A stretch of DNA of 64,000 nucleotides, taken from Actinomadura sp. J1-007 (GTDB taxonomy: Bacteria > Actinomycetota > Actinomycetes > Streptosporangiales > Streptosporangiaceae). The translations under genes were made by a program, and so were the position numbers. Below are positions 10,515-19,963 of the stretch, one piece after another; the first letter of the stretch is position 1, and the number at the start of each line of letters is the position of its first letter. The stretch covers positions 4,340,001 to 4,404,000 of the forward strand of contig NZ_WING01000001.1 in the NCBI RefSeq assembly GCF_009793335.1, read 5' to 3'. The notes beneath the pieces are model-generated. The model searched no databases and was not told the origin of the DNA. It was given only the letters and a program-made list of their open reading frames with translations.

Positions 10515-10850
10515 TCAGGCGGCGGTCGGCGGCGCGGCACCCCTCTCGACACCCGTCGGCAGCGAGGCTCCGGCCGGAACGTCCTCCAGTCCGTCGCCCA
10601 TCGGCACGTCCTCCAGGTCCGGAGCGGCGGGCGCCAGCTCCAGGGAGGCCGGGCCGCCGGTGAGGGCGTCCACCAGCTCGCTGGCCGTGCGGTACTCGCT
10701 GACCATGGCGTGGAGCCTCCTGGTGCAGGAGCCGCAGCCGGGCGACATCCCGCAGGCCGCCTTGACCTCCTTGGCCGTACGGCATCCGCCGTGGGCCATG
10801 CAGCCGCGAACGTCGTCCTCCGTGACCGCGTTGCAGATGCAGACGTACAT
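10515..10850 (-). CDS. bfd: Bacterioferritin-associated ferredoxin
   Basis: A 111-residue protein. Its first 55 residues are a BFD-type [2Fe-2S] domain with cluster cysteines C4, C6, C39 and C42 (MYVCICNAV ... GCGSC). Bfd donates electrons to bacterioferritin to release stored iron, which fits the bfr gene immediately downstream. The remaining roughly 50 residues are an acidic Ala/Pro-rich tail (DLEDVPMGDGLEDVPAG) not present in the 64-residue E. coli protein; its role is unknown. Transcription should start near the predicted DmdR/IdeR box about 95-113 bp upstream. Confidence 0.92.
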   Translation of the reverse strand: MYVCICNAVTEDDVRGCMAHGGCRTAKEVKAACGMSPGCGSCTRRLHAMVSEYRTASELVDALTGGPASLELAPAAPDLEDVPMGDGLEDVPAGASLPTGVERGAAPPTAA

Positions 10851-10944
10851 GCGGGTGGGAGACCTTTCGTGCGGCTGGCCGGCCGGCGACCCCGGTTCCG
10901 GGCCCCGTGCATGCGGTGACCTGGGACTCTTAGGGCGCCCTCAT

Positions 10945-10963
10945 TAAGGTAAGGCTCCCCTAA
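10945..10963 (-). promoter_or_regulatory. Predicted DmdR/IdeR iron box for bfd-bfr
   Basis: The 19-bp sequence TAAGGTAAGGCTCCCCTAA matches the actinobacterial DtxR-family consensus TTAGGTTAGGCTCACCTAA at 16 of 19 positions and keeps the dyad. It lies between the start of bfd (minus strand) and treY (plus strand), closer to bfd by function. In mycobacteria IdeR activates bacterioferritin genes, and in Streptomyces DmdR1 controls iron genes. The direction of control here cannot be told from sequence. Confidence 0.75.
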
Positions 10964-11063
10964 GGTAGCCCACGGATGTCCGTTCTTGCCAGTGACCTCC
11001 CGATCGGTGTGATGCAACGCTCAACGGGAACCAGACTCGACGCGAGGACGGGAGGCCGGGACA

Positions 11064-13427
11064 GTGCCGCACGGAAGGCCGGGCGACGACTACCCGCCCG
11101 GGACCCATACCGACGACTCGATCGGCGCGGACGGCGGGGCGCGGGCGCCGTTCCCCGCCGGGACCTACCGGCTGCAACTGCGCGGCACGCCGGGGGAGGG
11201 GCACTTCGGGTTCCCCGAGGCCGCCGCGCTCACCCCGTACCTGACCGCGCTCGGGGTCTCCCACGTCTACCTGTCGCCCGTGCTGCGGGCCGCGCCCGGC
11301 TCCACCCACGGGTACGACGTGGTCGACCACGGGCGGCTCGCCGAGAGCCTCGGCGGGCTGGAGGCGTTCCTGGCGATGGCGGCCCGGTTCGACGCGCACG
11401 GGCTGCGGCTGCTGGTGGACGTGGTGCCCAACCACATGGCGATCCCCCATCCGGAGTCGCTCAACGCCCCGCTCGCCGACGTCGCCGCGAACGGGGCGTC
11501 CTCGCCCTACGCGCGCTGGTTCGACGTGGACTGGGAGGCGGGCGGCGGGCGGCTCGTCCTGCCCGCCGAGGGCGAGCCCAACTACCGCAGGTTCTTCGAC
11601 ATCTCCGGGCTGATCGCCCTGCGGCAGGAGGACCCGGAGGTCTTCGAGCGGACGCACGAGACGCTGCTGCGGTTCGTCGCCGGGGGCATGGTGCACGGCC
11701 TGCGGATCGACCATCCCGACGGGCTCGCCGACCCCCGCGCCTACCTGGAGCGCCTCGCGGCGCGCGCGCCGGGCGCCTGGATCCTCGTCGAGAAGATCAC
11801 CACGGGGGAGGAGCGGCTCCCGGACGGCTGGGCGTGCGCGGGCACCACCGGCTACGACGCGCTCGGCATGGTCGGCGGGCTGTTCCTCGACCCGGACGGC
11901 GAGAAGCCCCTCACCGACCTGTACGTCTCGGCGACCGGCGGCCCCGCGTCGTTCGACGGCGTCGAGTACGAGGGGCGGCGGCACGCGGCGGCGCACGGGC
12001 TGCGGCCCGAGGTGGCCCGCCTGCACCGCGTGCTCTGCCGCGCCCTCGGGGTCAAGGACGGCGACGTGCGGCGGGACGGCCTGGAGCGCGTCCTGGTGGA
12101 GCTGCTGGCCGCGATGCCCGTCTACCGGGCGTACGTCGTGCCGGGGGAGGACGCCCCGGCGGACGCCGTCGCCGTTCTGGAGCGCGCGGCGGACGGGGCC
12201 CGGTCCCGCCTCCCGGACGGCCTGCACGCCGACCTCGACGCCGTCGTACGGCTCGCGCTCGGCTCCCCGCCGCCAGGCGGCCCGGAAGCCGGAGACGAAG
12301 CCGGAGCCGGAGCCGGGGACGACGGAGACGCCGCGCGGGAGTTCGTGGTGCGGTTCCAGCAGACCTCGGCTCCGATCGCCGCGAAAGGCGTGGAGGACAC
12401 GGCGTTCTACCGCTGGAACCGGCTGGCCTCGCTGAACGAGGTGGGCGGCGACCCCGGGCGGTTCGCGGTGGGCCCGGACGACTTCCACGCGTACTGCGAG
12501 CGCGCCGTCCGGGAGCGGCCGTTCACCATGACGACGCTGTCCACGCACGACACCAAGCGGCAGGAGGACGTGCGGGCGCGGCTCGCGGTCCTGGCCGAGA
12601 TGCCCGGCGCGTGGGCGCAGGCCGTGTCGCGCTGGCAGGGGTGGCGGCCGGGCGAGCCGTCGCCGCTGGAACCCGATCTGGACTACCTGTTCTGGCAGAC
12701 GCTCGTCGGCGCCTGGCCGGTCGGCGAGGGACGGCTCTGGGGATACCTCCAGAAGGCGATGCGGGAGGCCAAGACCCGCACGTCCTGGCTGGAGCAGGAC
12801 GACGCGTACGAGGAGGCCGTCCTGCGGCACGCCGCGAGCGTGCTGGACGACCGGCGCCTGATGGCCGACGTGACCGGCTTCGTCGCCGCGCTCGCGCCGT
12901 ACGCGCGGGTCAACACGCTCGGGCAGAAGCTCGTCCAGCTCACCATGCCGGGCGTCCCGGACGTCTACCAGGGCTGCGAGCTGTACGGGCTGGACCTCAC
13001 CGATCCCGACAACCGGCGGCCCGTCGACTACGGGCGGCGCCGGGCGCGGCTGCACCGGCTCGACACCGGCCGCGCCCTGCGCGACCGCGACGACGAGAAG
13101 CTGCTGGTCACCTCGCGGACGCTGCGGCTGCGCCGGGACCGGCCCGAGTGGTTCGGCCCGGACGGCGGGTACCGGCCGCTCGCCGCGCAGGGGCCCGCGG
13201 CCGGGCACGCCGTCGCGTTCTGGCGGGGCGGCGCCCTCACCGTCGCGACGCGGCTCCCGGCGGGGCTGGAACGGCGCGGCGGCTGGGCGGGCACGGCGCT
13301 CGACCTCGGCTACCAGGGCTGGCGGGACGCGCTGACGGGCAACGTGTTCTGGGGCCCCGTGCTGGACGTCGCCGACGTGCTCGCCGACCTGCCCGTCGCG
13401 CTGCTCGTCCCGAAGGAGATGCGGTGA
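11064..13427 (+). CDS. treY: Malto-oligosyltrehalose synthase
   Basis: A 787-residue GH13 enzyme converting the reducing end of a maltodextrin to an alpha,alpha-1,1 linkage, the first step of the TreY-TreZ trehalose route. It begins with the family motif PAGTYRLQL and then HGYDVVDHGRL and LVDVVPNHMA. The GH13 nucleophile region is GLRIDHPDGLADP, and later come KGVEDTAFYRWNRL, TLSTHDTKRQEDVRARL and MPGVPDVYQG. All are typical of TreY. The start is GTG 11064, preceded by GGGAGG about 9 nt away. It overlaps treZ by 4 bp (GTGA), indicating coupled translation. No treX-type debranching gene is adjacent. Confidence 0.97.
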   Translation: MPHGRPGDDYPPGTHTDDSIGADGGARAPFPAGTYRLQLRGTPGEGHFGFPEAAALTPYLTALGVSHVYLSPVLRAAPGSTHGYDVVDHGRLAESLGGLEAFLAMAARFDAHGLRLLVDVVPNHMAIPHPESLNAPLADVAANGASSPYARWFDVDWEAGGGRLVLPAEGEPNYRRFFDISGLIALRQEDPEVFERTHETLLRFVAGGMVHGLRIDHPDGLADPRAYLERLAARAPGAWILVEKITTGEERLPDGWACAGTTGYDALGMVGGLFLDPDGEKPLTDLYVSATGGPASFDGVEYEGRRHAAAHGLRPEVARLHRVLCRALGVKDGDVRRDGLERVLVELLAAMPVYRAYVVPGEDAPADAVAVLERAADGARSRLPDGLHADLDAVVRLALGSPPPGGPEAGDEAGAGAGDDGDAAREFVVRFQQTSAPIAAKGVEDTAFYRWNRLASLNEVGGDPGRFAVGPDDFHAYCERAVRERPFTMTTLSTHDTKRQEDVRARLAVLAEMPGAWAQAVSRWQGWRPGEPSPLEPDLDYLFWQTLVGAWPVGEGRLWGYLQKAMREAKTRTSWLEQDDAYEEAVLRHAASVLDDRRLMADVTGFVAALAPYARVNTLGQKLVQLTMPGVPDVYQGCELYGLDLTDPDNRRPVDYGRRRARLHRLDTGRALRDRDDEKLLVTSRTLRLRRDRPEWFGPDGGYRPLAAQGPAAGHAVAFWRGGALTVATRLPAGLERRGGWAGTALDLGYQGWRDALTGNVFWGPVLDVADVLADLPVALLVPKEMR

Positions 13428-15202
13428 CCCGGTTCGAGGTCTGGGCCCCCGCCGCCGGACGCGTCGAGGTCGCCCTCGGGCCCGACGCCCCGCGCCGACC
13501 GATGAGCCCGCTCCCGGCGGACGGCTGGTGGGGCGCGGACGTCCCGGAGGCCGCGCACGGCACCGACTACGGGTTCGTCCTGGACGGCGGCGAGGTGCTG
13601 CCCGACCCCCGCTCCCGCCGCCAGCCGTACGGGGCGCACGGCGCGAGCCGCGTCTACGAGCACGACCGCTTCGGCTGGACGGACGGCGGATGGCACGGGC
13701 GGCCCCTCCCGGGCAGCGTCCTGTACGAGCTGCACGTCGGCACGTTCACCCCCGAGGGCACGCTCGACGCCGCCGCCGCGCGCCTGGACCACCTGGTCGC
13801 CCTCGGGATCGACACCGTCGAGCTGATGCCGCTCGCGTCGTTCTCCGGCCGGCACGGCTGGGGCTACGACGGCGTCCACCTGTGGGCCGTGCACGAGCCG
13901 TACGGCGGGCCGGACGCGCTGAAGCGGTTCGTGGACGCCGCGCACGGGCGCGGGCTCGCGGTCGTCCTGGACGTCGTCCACAACCATCTCGGGCCGAGCG
14001 GGAACCGGCTGGCGGGCTACGGGCCGTACTTCACCGCCGCGCACACCACGCCCTGGGGCGAGGCGGTCAACTACGACCAGGCGGGCGCGGACGAGGTCCG
14101 CGCGTTCATGATCGGGAGCGCGCTGTCGTGGCTGCGCGACTACCACCTGGACGGGCTGCGGCTCGACGCCGTCCACGCGATCACCGACCACGGCGCGGTG
14201 CACGTGCTGGAGGAGCTGGCCGTCGCCGTGGCGGGCCTGTCCGCGCACCTCGGCCGGCACCTGTCCCTGATCGCCGAGTCCGACCTGAACGACCCGCGCC
14301 TCGTCACGCCCCGCGAGGCGGGCGGGTACGGGCTGGACGCGCAGTGGAACGACGACCTGCACCACGCGCTGCACGCCGCGCTGACCGGCGAGCGGCAGGG
14401 CTACTACGGCGACTTCGGCGCCATGTCCACGCTGGCCAAGGCGCTGACCAGGGTGTTCGTGCACGACGGGACGTTCTCGTCGTACCGGGGGCGGCGGCAC
14501 GGGCGGCCCGTGGACGTGCACCGGACCCCGGCGCACCGGTTCGTCGCGTTCCTCCAGAACCACGACCAGGTCGGCAACCGGGCGTCCGGCGACCGGATCA
14601 CCGCCGCGCTGGACCCCGGACGGCTCCGGGCCGGCGCGGCGCTGCTGCTGCTCGGGCCGTTCACGCCGATGCTGTTCATGGGCGAGGAGTGGGGCGCCGC
14701 GACCCCCTGGTGCTACTTCACCGACCACCAGGAACCGGACCTCGCGCGGGCCGTGTCGGAGGGGCGGCGCCGGGAGTTCGCGCGGGCCGGGTGGCGCGGC
14801 GAGGTTCCCGATCCACAGGCTGTGGACACGTTCCGGCGCTCCGCGCTCGACTGGTCCGAACCGGGCAAGGCGCACCACCGCGAGCTGCTCGAATGGCACC
14901 GCGAGCTGATCCGGCTGCGCCGCGCGTGGCCGGAACTGGCCGACCCGCGGCTCACCGGGACCGGGGTGGAGGCGGACGACGGCGCGCGGTGGCTCACGAT
15001 GCGGCGCGGGCGGGTGCGCGTCTCCGTCAACCTCGGTGACAACCCCGCCGAACTGGACGTCTCGCGGGCCTCCCGGCTGCTGCTCGCGTCCGCCCCCGCC
15101 GTACGGCTCGAAACGGGCGGCCGGGACCCGTTCGACATCTCCGGCGCGCCAGGGACGGGACGGATCATTCTCCCGAGCGGTTCGGTCGCGGTATCGACAT
15201 GA
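13424..15202 (+). CDS. treZ: Malto-oligosyltrehalose trehalohydrolase
   Basis: A 592-residue GH13 enzyme releasing trehalose from the TreY product. It starts at GTG 13424, overlapping the treY stop. An N-terminal carbohydrate-binding fold (FEVWAPAAGRVEVAL) precedes SVLYELHVGTFTPEGT and the catalytic barrel: GVHLWAVHEPYGGPD, VVLDVVHNHLGPSGN, GLRLDAVHAITD (nucleophile Asp), IAESDLNDPRL (acid/base Glu) and FLQNHDQVGN. Length and motif spacing are normal. Its 3' end overlaps by 38 bp the end of the convergent small membrane-protein gene. Confidence 0.96.
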   Translation: MTRFEVWAPAAGRVEVALGPDAPRRPMSPLPADGWWGADVPEAAHGTDYGFVLDGGEVLPDPRSRRQPYGAHGASRVYEHDRFGWTDGGWHGRPLPGSVLYELHVGTFTPEGTLDAAAARLDHLVALGIDTVELMPLASFSGRHGWGYDGVHLWAVHEPYGGPDALKRFVDAAHGRGLAVVLDVVHNHLGPSGNRLAGYGPYFTAAHTTPWGEAVNYDQAGADEVRAFMIGSALSWLRDYHLDGLRLDAVHAITDHGAVHVLEELAVAVAGLSAHLGRHLSLIAESDLNDPRLVTPREAGGYGLDAQWNDDLHHALHAALTGERQGYYGDFGAMSTLAKALTRVFVHDGTFSSYRGRRHGRPVDVHRTPAHRFVAFLQNHDQVGNRASGDRITAALDPGRLRAGAALLLLGPFTPMLFMGEEWGAATPWCYFTDHQEPDLARAVSEGRRREFARAGWRGEVPDPQAVDTFRRSALDWSEPGKAHHRELLEWHRELIRLRRAWPELADPRLTGTGVEADDGARWLTMRRGRVRVSVNLGDNPAELDVSRASRLLLASAPAVRLETGGRDPFDISGAPGTGRIILPSGSVAVST

Positions 15203-15626
15203 GATCCCGGTCGTACGCCGAGGTCACGGGCATCCGCGTCCGGCGCCGCCGGAACCGGGCGAGCAGCGTCCAAGCCGCCAGGACCGCCAGCAACACCCCC
15301 AGGAACGCCAGCGTCCGCGCGCCCGGCGAGCCGTACCATCTGCCCGGATCGCGCCCCGCGAGCGGCAGCCCCGGCAGCCGCTCGACCGCGTAGGCCGCGG
15401 CGGTCAGCAGGCCCTCCGCCAGCGCGTACCACCAGATCCGGTCGCGGTCCTCGGCCAGCGTCCCCGCGACGCCGCCGAGGGCCGTCGCCGTGCCGAGGAT
15501 CAGGGACACGCCCAGGTAGGGCTGCACGGCGAAGCCGGGGCCGATCGCCTGGAAGTGCAGCACCGCGATCCCGAGGAACAGGACCGCTCCGAGCGGACGG
15601 GCGACGTCCTGCCGGAGGGGGGGCAA
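15165..15626 (-). CDS. Small integral membrane protein of unknown function
   Basis: A 153-residue protein with about four hydrophobic segments (PLGAVLFLGIAVLHF, YLGVSLILGTATALGGVAG, WWYALAEGLLTAAAYAV and ARTLAFLGVLLAVLAAWTLLA) and a basic C-terminal tail (RFRRRRTR), so the tail is probably cytoplasmic. I do not recognise the family. The start is an unusual TTG at 15626, but it is well supported by a GGAGGT box 8 nt upstream (complement of 15635-15640). The gene is divergent from the response regulator and overlaps the 3' end of treZ. Confidence 0.65.
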   Translation of the reverse strand: MPPLRQDVARPLGAVLFLGIAVLHFQAIGPGFAVQPYLGVSLILGTATALGGVAGTLAEDRDRIWWYALAEGLLTAAAYAVERLPGLPLAGRDPGRWYGSPGARTLAFLGVLLAVLAAWTLLARFRRRRTRMPVTSAYDRDLMSIPRPNRSGE

Positions 15627-15750
15627 GTGCGATTACCTCCGCATTCTCTCTGGTACGTCCGTATTCGAGGATGTACTACGAGTGGCAAACCGCAGGTCAA
15701 GAGCGCGGCGGCTGCCGGGAAACGTTCATGAATGGCCATACGATCGGTTC

Positions 15751-16422
15751 ATGACCTCAGTACTGCTCGCCGAGGACGACACGTCCATCTCCGAGCCTCT
15801 CGCCCGCGCGCTGCGTCGTGAGGGGTACACCGTCGAAGTCAGCCCGGACGGGCCGCAGGCCCTGGAGCGGGCGCTCGGAGGCGGCGTGGATCTCATCGTC
15901 CTCGACCTGGGCCTGCCCGAACTGGACGGCCTTGAGGTGGCCCGCAGGGTCCGTGCCGAGGGGCATGGCGTGCCCATACTGATCCTGACCGCCCGGGCCG
16001 ACGAGGTCGACACCGTCGTCGGGCTGGACGCCGGGGCCGACGACTACGTGACCAAGCCGTTCCGGCTGGCCGAACTGCTCGCCCGGGTCCGGGCGCTGCT
16101 GCGCCGCGGCAGCACCGAGACCCCGATCGTGCAGGGGGTGCGGATCGACGCCGAGTCGCGCCGCGCCTGGATGGGCGACCAGGAGCTCCAGCTCACCACC
16201 AAGGAGTTCGACCTGCTGCGGGTCCTGGTGCGGGACGCGGGCAAGGTCGTGACCCGCGAACAGATCATGCGCGAGGTGTGGGACACCAACTGGTGGGGTT
16301 CCACCAAGACCCTCGACATGCACATTTCCTGGCTGCGCCGCAAGCTCGGCGACGACGCCGGCAGTCCCCGCTACATCACCACGGTGCGGGGCGTCGGGTT
16401 CCGGTTCGAACGCGGCGACTAG
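15751..16422 (+). CDS. OmpR/PhoB-family response regulator
   Basis: A 223-residue regulator. The receiver domain (1-115) has the acidic pair in LLAEDD, the phospho-acceptor Asp52 in VLDLGLP, the Thr of LILTARAD and the Lys of DDYVTKPF. A winged-helix output domain (about 130-222) shows LTTKEFDLLRVLVRDAGKVV, WWGSTKTLDMHISWLRRKL and ITTVRGVGFRFE. It should bind DNA as a dimer when phosphorylated by the histidine kinase 92 bp downstream. I start at ATG 15751 because the reading frame upstream has no receiver-like sequence. The signal and regulon are unknown. Confidence 0.92.
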   Translation: MTSVLLAEDDTSISEPLARALRREGYTVEVSPDGPQALERALGGGVDLIVLDLGLPELDGLEVARRVRAEGHGVPILILTARADEVDTVVGLDAGADDYVTKPFRLAELLARVRALLRRGSTETPIVQGVRIDAESRRAWMGDQELQLTTKEFDLLRVLVRDAGKVVTREQIMREVWDTNWWGSTKTLDMHISWLRRKLGDDAGSPRYITTVRGVGFRFERGD

Positions 16423-16514
16423 CACCTCCGCCATGGTCGTGCGGTTCCGCGCGGGGCCTCCCGAGGGCCCCGGGGCGGCGCCGCATGATCGTGGCCTCAC
16501 CCTAAGGAGCCTTG

Positions 16515-17792
16515 ATGAGGCGCCGACTGCTCCTGTCGACGCTCGCGGTGGCGGTCGTCGCGATCCTGCTGCTCGGCATCCCCCTCGCCTACGCCACCAA
16601 CAAGCTCATCTACGAGGAGGCCCGCCAGTCGCTGGAACGCGAGGTCTCCTCCATCCTCGGCGGCGTCGGCTTCAGCCTGGAGTCGCACCAGCCGGTCACC
16701 AGCCAGAAGATCGCCCAGGAGTACCCGGGGCGGTCCATCGTGATCACCCTGCCCGACAACCGGACCGTCACCGCGGGCGCGCGGCCCGCGCGCGGCGCCG
16801 AGATGCTCACCGCGGCGGGCACGGCCGGCGGGGTGCACGTGCAGGTGGCGCGGCGCGCGGCCGAGGTCCAGGACGAGGCGCTGCGGCAGCTCCTGCTGAT
16901 CGGCAGCCTCGCCGCGCTCGGCGTCGCGGTCACCGTGGGCCTGGCCATGTTCCAGGCCCGCAAGCTCACGCTCCCGCTGATCGACCTCGCCGAGACCGCC
17001 GACCGGCTCGGCACCGGCAACGCCCGGCCGCGCCGCCGCCGCTACGGCATCCCCGAGGTCGACCGGGTCGCCGAGGTCCTGGACCGCAGCGCGGTCCGGA
17101 TCGCCGACCTGCTCGCGGCCAGCCGCGAGTTCGCCTCCGACGCCAGCCACCAGCTCCGCACGCCGCTGACCGCGCTGTCGATGCGGCTGGAGGAGATGAT
17201 CGAGGCCGCCGACTACCCCGACGTCGTCCGCGAGGAGGGCGCCGCGGCCGTCGCGCAGGCCGAACGGCTCGTCGCGGTCGTCGAGCAGCTCCTCGCCCGC
17301 GCCCGGCACGACCGCACCGGCGGCGCCGTCGCGTCCCGGGTGGACGAGGTGATCGTCCAGCAGGTCGAGGAGTGGCGGCCGATCTTCCGGCGGGACGGCC
17401 GGGACATCCGGATCACCGGCGAGCAGGGCCTGGTCGGCATGGTCAACCCCGAGGGCCTCTCCCAGATCGTCGCGACCCTGCTGGACAACTCGCTCGTGCA
17501 CGGCGCGGGCACGGTCACGATCAACACCAAGCCGGGCGCCAGCTCGGTCGTCGTGGAGATCGGCGACCAGGGCCCCGGCATCCCGCCCGAGCTGGAGCCC
17601 CGCATCTTCGAACGCAGCGTCAGCAGCGGCAAGGGCACGGGCCTCGGCCTCTACCTGGCCCGCTCGCTCGCGGTCGTGGACGGCGGGCGGCTGGAGCTCA
17701 TCCAGGCCCGTCCGGCGGTGTTCGGGGTCTTCCTGCGCCAGGCGGCCGACGCCCGCCTCGCCGAGGAACGCGTCGTCATCGGCCCCGCCTGA
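16515..17792 (+). CDS. Two-component sensor histidine kinase
   Basis: A 425-residue membrane kinase. TM1 spans about residues 5-26, an extracytoplasmic sensor of about 95 residues follows, and TM2 is at about 126-146. After a HAMP-like linker comes the dimerisation helix with the phospho-acceptor His in FASDASHQLRTPLTALSMRL (about residue 213). The ATP-binding domain follows, with N box LLDNSLVHGAGTVTI, G1 GDQGPGIPPEL and G2 KGTGLGLYLAR. The start at ATG 16515 follows AAGGAG. It pairs with the upstream response regulator. It is unusually short on the C-terminal side, without additional domains. Confidence 0.92.
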   Translation: MRRRLLLSTLAVAVVAILLLGIPLAYATNKLIYEEARQSLEREVSSILGGVGFSLESHQPVTSQKIAQEYPGRSIVITLPDNRTVTAGARPARGAEMLTAAGTAGGVHVQVARRAAEVQDEALRQLLLIGSLAALGVAVTVGLAMFQARKLTLPLIDLAETADRLGTGNARPRRRRYGIPEVDRVAEVLDRSAVRIADLLAASREFASDASHQLRTPLTALSMRLEEMIEAADYPDVVREEGAAAVAQAERLVAVVEQLLARARHDRTGGAVASRVDEVIVQQVEEWRPIFRRDGRDIRITGEQGLVGMVNPEGLSQIVATLLDNSLVHGAGTVTINTKPGASSVVVEIGDQGPGIPPELEPRIFERSVSSGKGTGLGLYLARSLAVVDGGRLELIQARPAVFGVFLRQAADARLAEERVVIGPA

Positions 17793-17948
17793 CCCTCCGT
17801 ACCCGGCGACCCGGGGGCTCCCCAGCGAGCCGCCCGGCCTTTCGGCATGCGGGCCGTCACCGGTTCAGCGCGGGCGCGGGCTCGGCGGGCGCGGGCTCGA
17901 AGGGGGCGCGGTGCTCAGCGGGGCGGGGTGCTCAGCGGGGCGCGGGCC

Positions 17949-18545
17949 TCAGCGGGGGGCGCGGGTGAACCCGGCCTCGGTGGCCGAGCCGAGCGGCTGG
18001 TCGAGCTGGTGGGCGGGCAGCGCGTGCCCGTTGACCGGAAGGCCCGCGGCGCCGTGCGCGGGCAGGTCGTCCTGCGGCTCCGGCTCGGGCGCCGCGCCGG
18101 CGGCCGCGGCGACCGCGGTGGGCAGGAAGACCCACTTCTTGTACGACCAGAAGCGGAACAGCGTCGCGACGCCGGTGCCGATCACCAGCGAGATGTTGTA
18201 GGCGATCGGCCCCGTCTGGCCGAGCACGTAGTGCGTGAACCCGATGAACAGCTCGGTGATCACCAGTCCGACGCCGTTCAGCGCGAAGAACAGCACGTAT
18301 TCGCGGCCGAGCCCGGTGCGGTCGCGGTGCCGGAACGTCCAGTAGCGGTTGGCCACGTACGCGAACGTGGTGGCGACGACCGTGGCGATGCCGTTGGACG
18401 TCAGCGGCCCCATGCCCATGCCCGTGTGCAGGACGTTGCCGATCCCGATCGTGATGACGAAGGCGACCGCGCCGACGCTGCCGAATTTCGCCAGCTCGTG
18501 CAGGAGGTGCGCGAACTGGCGGTAGAGATTGGCGACCAGGCTCAC
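17949..18545 (-). CDS. GtrA-family membrane protein
   Basis: About 198 residues from GTG 18545 (MSLVANLYRQ), which gives the usual GtrA beginning. The frame extends further upstream but that part looks non-coding. A GtrA fold of four TM segments is seen: FGSVGAVAFVITIGIGNVL, SNGIATVVATTFAYVANRYW with the family motif NRYWTFR, YVLFFALNGVGLVITELFIG and the region ending WSYKKWVF. GtrA proteins are thought to move undecaprenyl-linked sugars across the membrane for polysaccharide decoration. The roughly 60-residue C-terminal tail is Ala/Pro-rich and hydrophilic. Its position beside purK-purE matches Rv3277 in M. tuberculosis. Confidence 0.85.
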   Translation of the reverse strand: MSLVANLYRQFAHLLHELAKFGSVGAVAFVITIGIGNVLHTGMGMGPLTSNGIATVVATTFAYVANRYWTFRHRDRTGLGREYVLFFALNGVGLVITELFIGFTHYVLGQTGPIAYNISLVIGTGVATLFRFWSYKKWVFLPTAVAAAAGAAPEPEPQDDLPAHGAAGLPVNGHALPAHQLDQPLGSATEAGFTRAPR

Positions 18546-18775
18546 GAAGGAGAACCGTCCTTCCGGACTGCGGATGCTTCGCCGCGGAGAGTCACGCGGC
18601 GGCGGATGCGAAGGCACCACGAGAATAGACGCAGGCCGCCGCTGACACGTCGGAACATGAACGTTTAACGGTACCCGTCTGGTTCCTGTCCCCGCGGACA
18701 TTGGGTTCACACTCCCCCTTCGACGCCCGTGGCGGAGGATTCGTTCACTCCTGACCGGCCGATAACCTTTCTGCC

Positions 18776-19963
18776 GTGAGAAACCCTGCTCAGATGCCGG
18801 TCGTGGGCATGGCCGGAGGCGGGCAGCTCGCCCGCATGACCCAGCAGGCCGCGATCGCGCTCGGCGTGTCGCTGCGCGTGCTGGCCGGTTCCGCGGACGA
18901 GTCGGCCGCCCGCGCCGTCGCCGACGCGCGGATCGGCGACGACCGCGCCCTGGACGACCTGCTGGCCTTCGCCAAGGGCTGCGACGTGGTCACCTTCGAC
19001 CACGAGCACGTGCCCGGCCCGCACATCGAGGCCCTGGAGGCCGCCGGCGCCCCGTGCCGCCCCGGCGCCGCCGCGCTCCGGCACGCGCAGGACAAGCTGG
19101 TGATGCGCGAACGGCTGAGCGGGTTCGGCGCGCCCTGCCCCGCGTTCGGGCACGTCCCGGCGGACGCCCCGAGGCCGTTCCTGGAGGCGTTCGCCCGCGA
19201 CCACGGCCTGCCGCTGGTGCTGAAGGCGACCCGCGGCGGCTACGACGGCAAGGGCGTCTGGGTGGTCGAGACGCTCGACGGCGCCGCCGCCCTCGTCGCG
19301 CGCCTGACCGCCGAGGGCGTGGACCTGATGGCCGAGGAGCACGTGCCGTTCCGCCGCGAGCTGGCCGCGCTCGTCGCCCGCTCCCCGTACGGGCAGGGCG
19401 CCGCCTACCCGATCGTGGAGACCGTCCAGGAGAACGGCGTCTGCGTCGAGGTGGTCTCGCCCGCGCCGGGGCTGGACGGCGACGCGGCCGCCGAGGCGCA
19501 GCGCCTCGCCCTCGACATCGCCGAACGGCTCGGCGTCACCGGGCTGCTGGCGGTCGAGCTGTTCGAGACCGAGGCGGGCCTGCTGGTCAACGAGCTGGCG
19601 ATGCGCCCGCACAACTCCGGGCACTGGACGATCGAGGGCGCCCGCACGTCCCAGTTCGAGCAGCACCTGCGCGCCGTCCTGGACCTGCCGCTCGGCTCGG
19701 TCGAGCCGACCGCCCCGTACACCGTCATGGCCAACGTGCTCGGCGGCGAGGAGCCGGAGGACGCCGACGTCTACCCCCGCTACGTGCACGTCATGGCGCA
19801 CGACCCGGCGGTGAAGGTCCACTTCTACGGCAAGGACGTGCGGCCCGGCCGCAAGATCGGCCACGTCACCGCGCTCGGCGGCGACCTCGCCGAGGTGCGC
19901 GAGCGGGCCCGGCACGCGGCCGACTACCTGCGCTGGGGCACGAGGATGGGGGAGATGCGATGA
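18776..19963 (+). CDS. purK: N5-carboxyaminoimidazole ribonucleotide synthase
   Basis: A 395-residue ATP-grasp enzyme that carboxylates AIR to N5-CAIR with ATP and bicarbonate in purine synthesis. It has the N-terminal GMAGGGQLARMTQQAA, the ATP-grasp segments LVLKATRGGYDGKGVWVV and FRRELAALVAR, the VAVELFET-like strand GLLAVELFETEAGLLVNELA and the closing MRPHNSGHWTIEGARTSQFE. GTG 18776 is the start. It overlaps purE by 4 bp (ATGA), so the two steps are translationally coupled. Confidence 0.96.
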   Translation: MRNPAQMPVVGMAGGGQLARMTQQAAIALGVSLRVLAGSADESAARAVADARIGDDRALDDLLAFAKGCDVVTFDHEHVPGPHIEALEAAGAPCRPGAAALRHAQDKLVMRERLSGFGAPCPAFGHVPADAPRPFLEAFARDHGLPLVLKATRGGYDGKGVWVVETLDGAAALVARLTAEGVDLMAEEHVPFRRELAALVARSPYGQGAAYPIVETVQENGVCVEVVSPAPGLDGDAAAEAQRLALDIAERLGVTGLLAVELFETEAGLLVNELAMRPHNSGHWTIEGARTSQFEQHLRAVLDLPLGSVEPTAPYTVMANVLGGEEPEDADVYPRYVHVMAHDPAVKVHFYGKDVRPGRKIGHVTALGGDLAEVRERARHAADYLRWGTRMGEMR

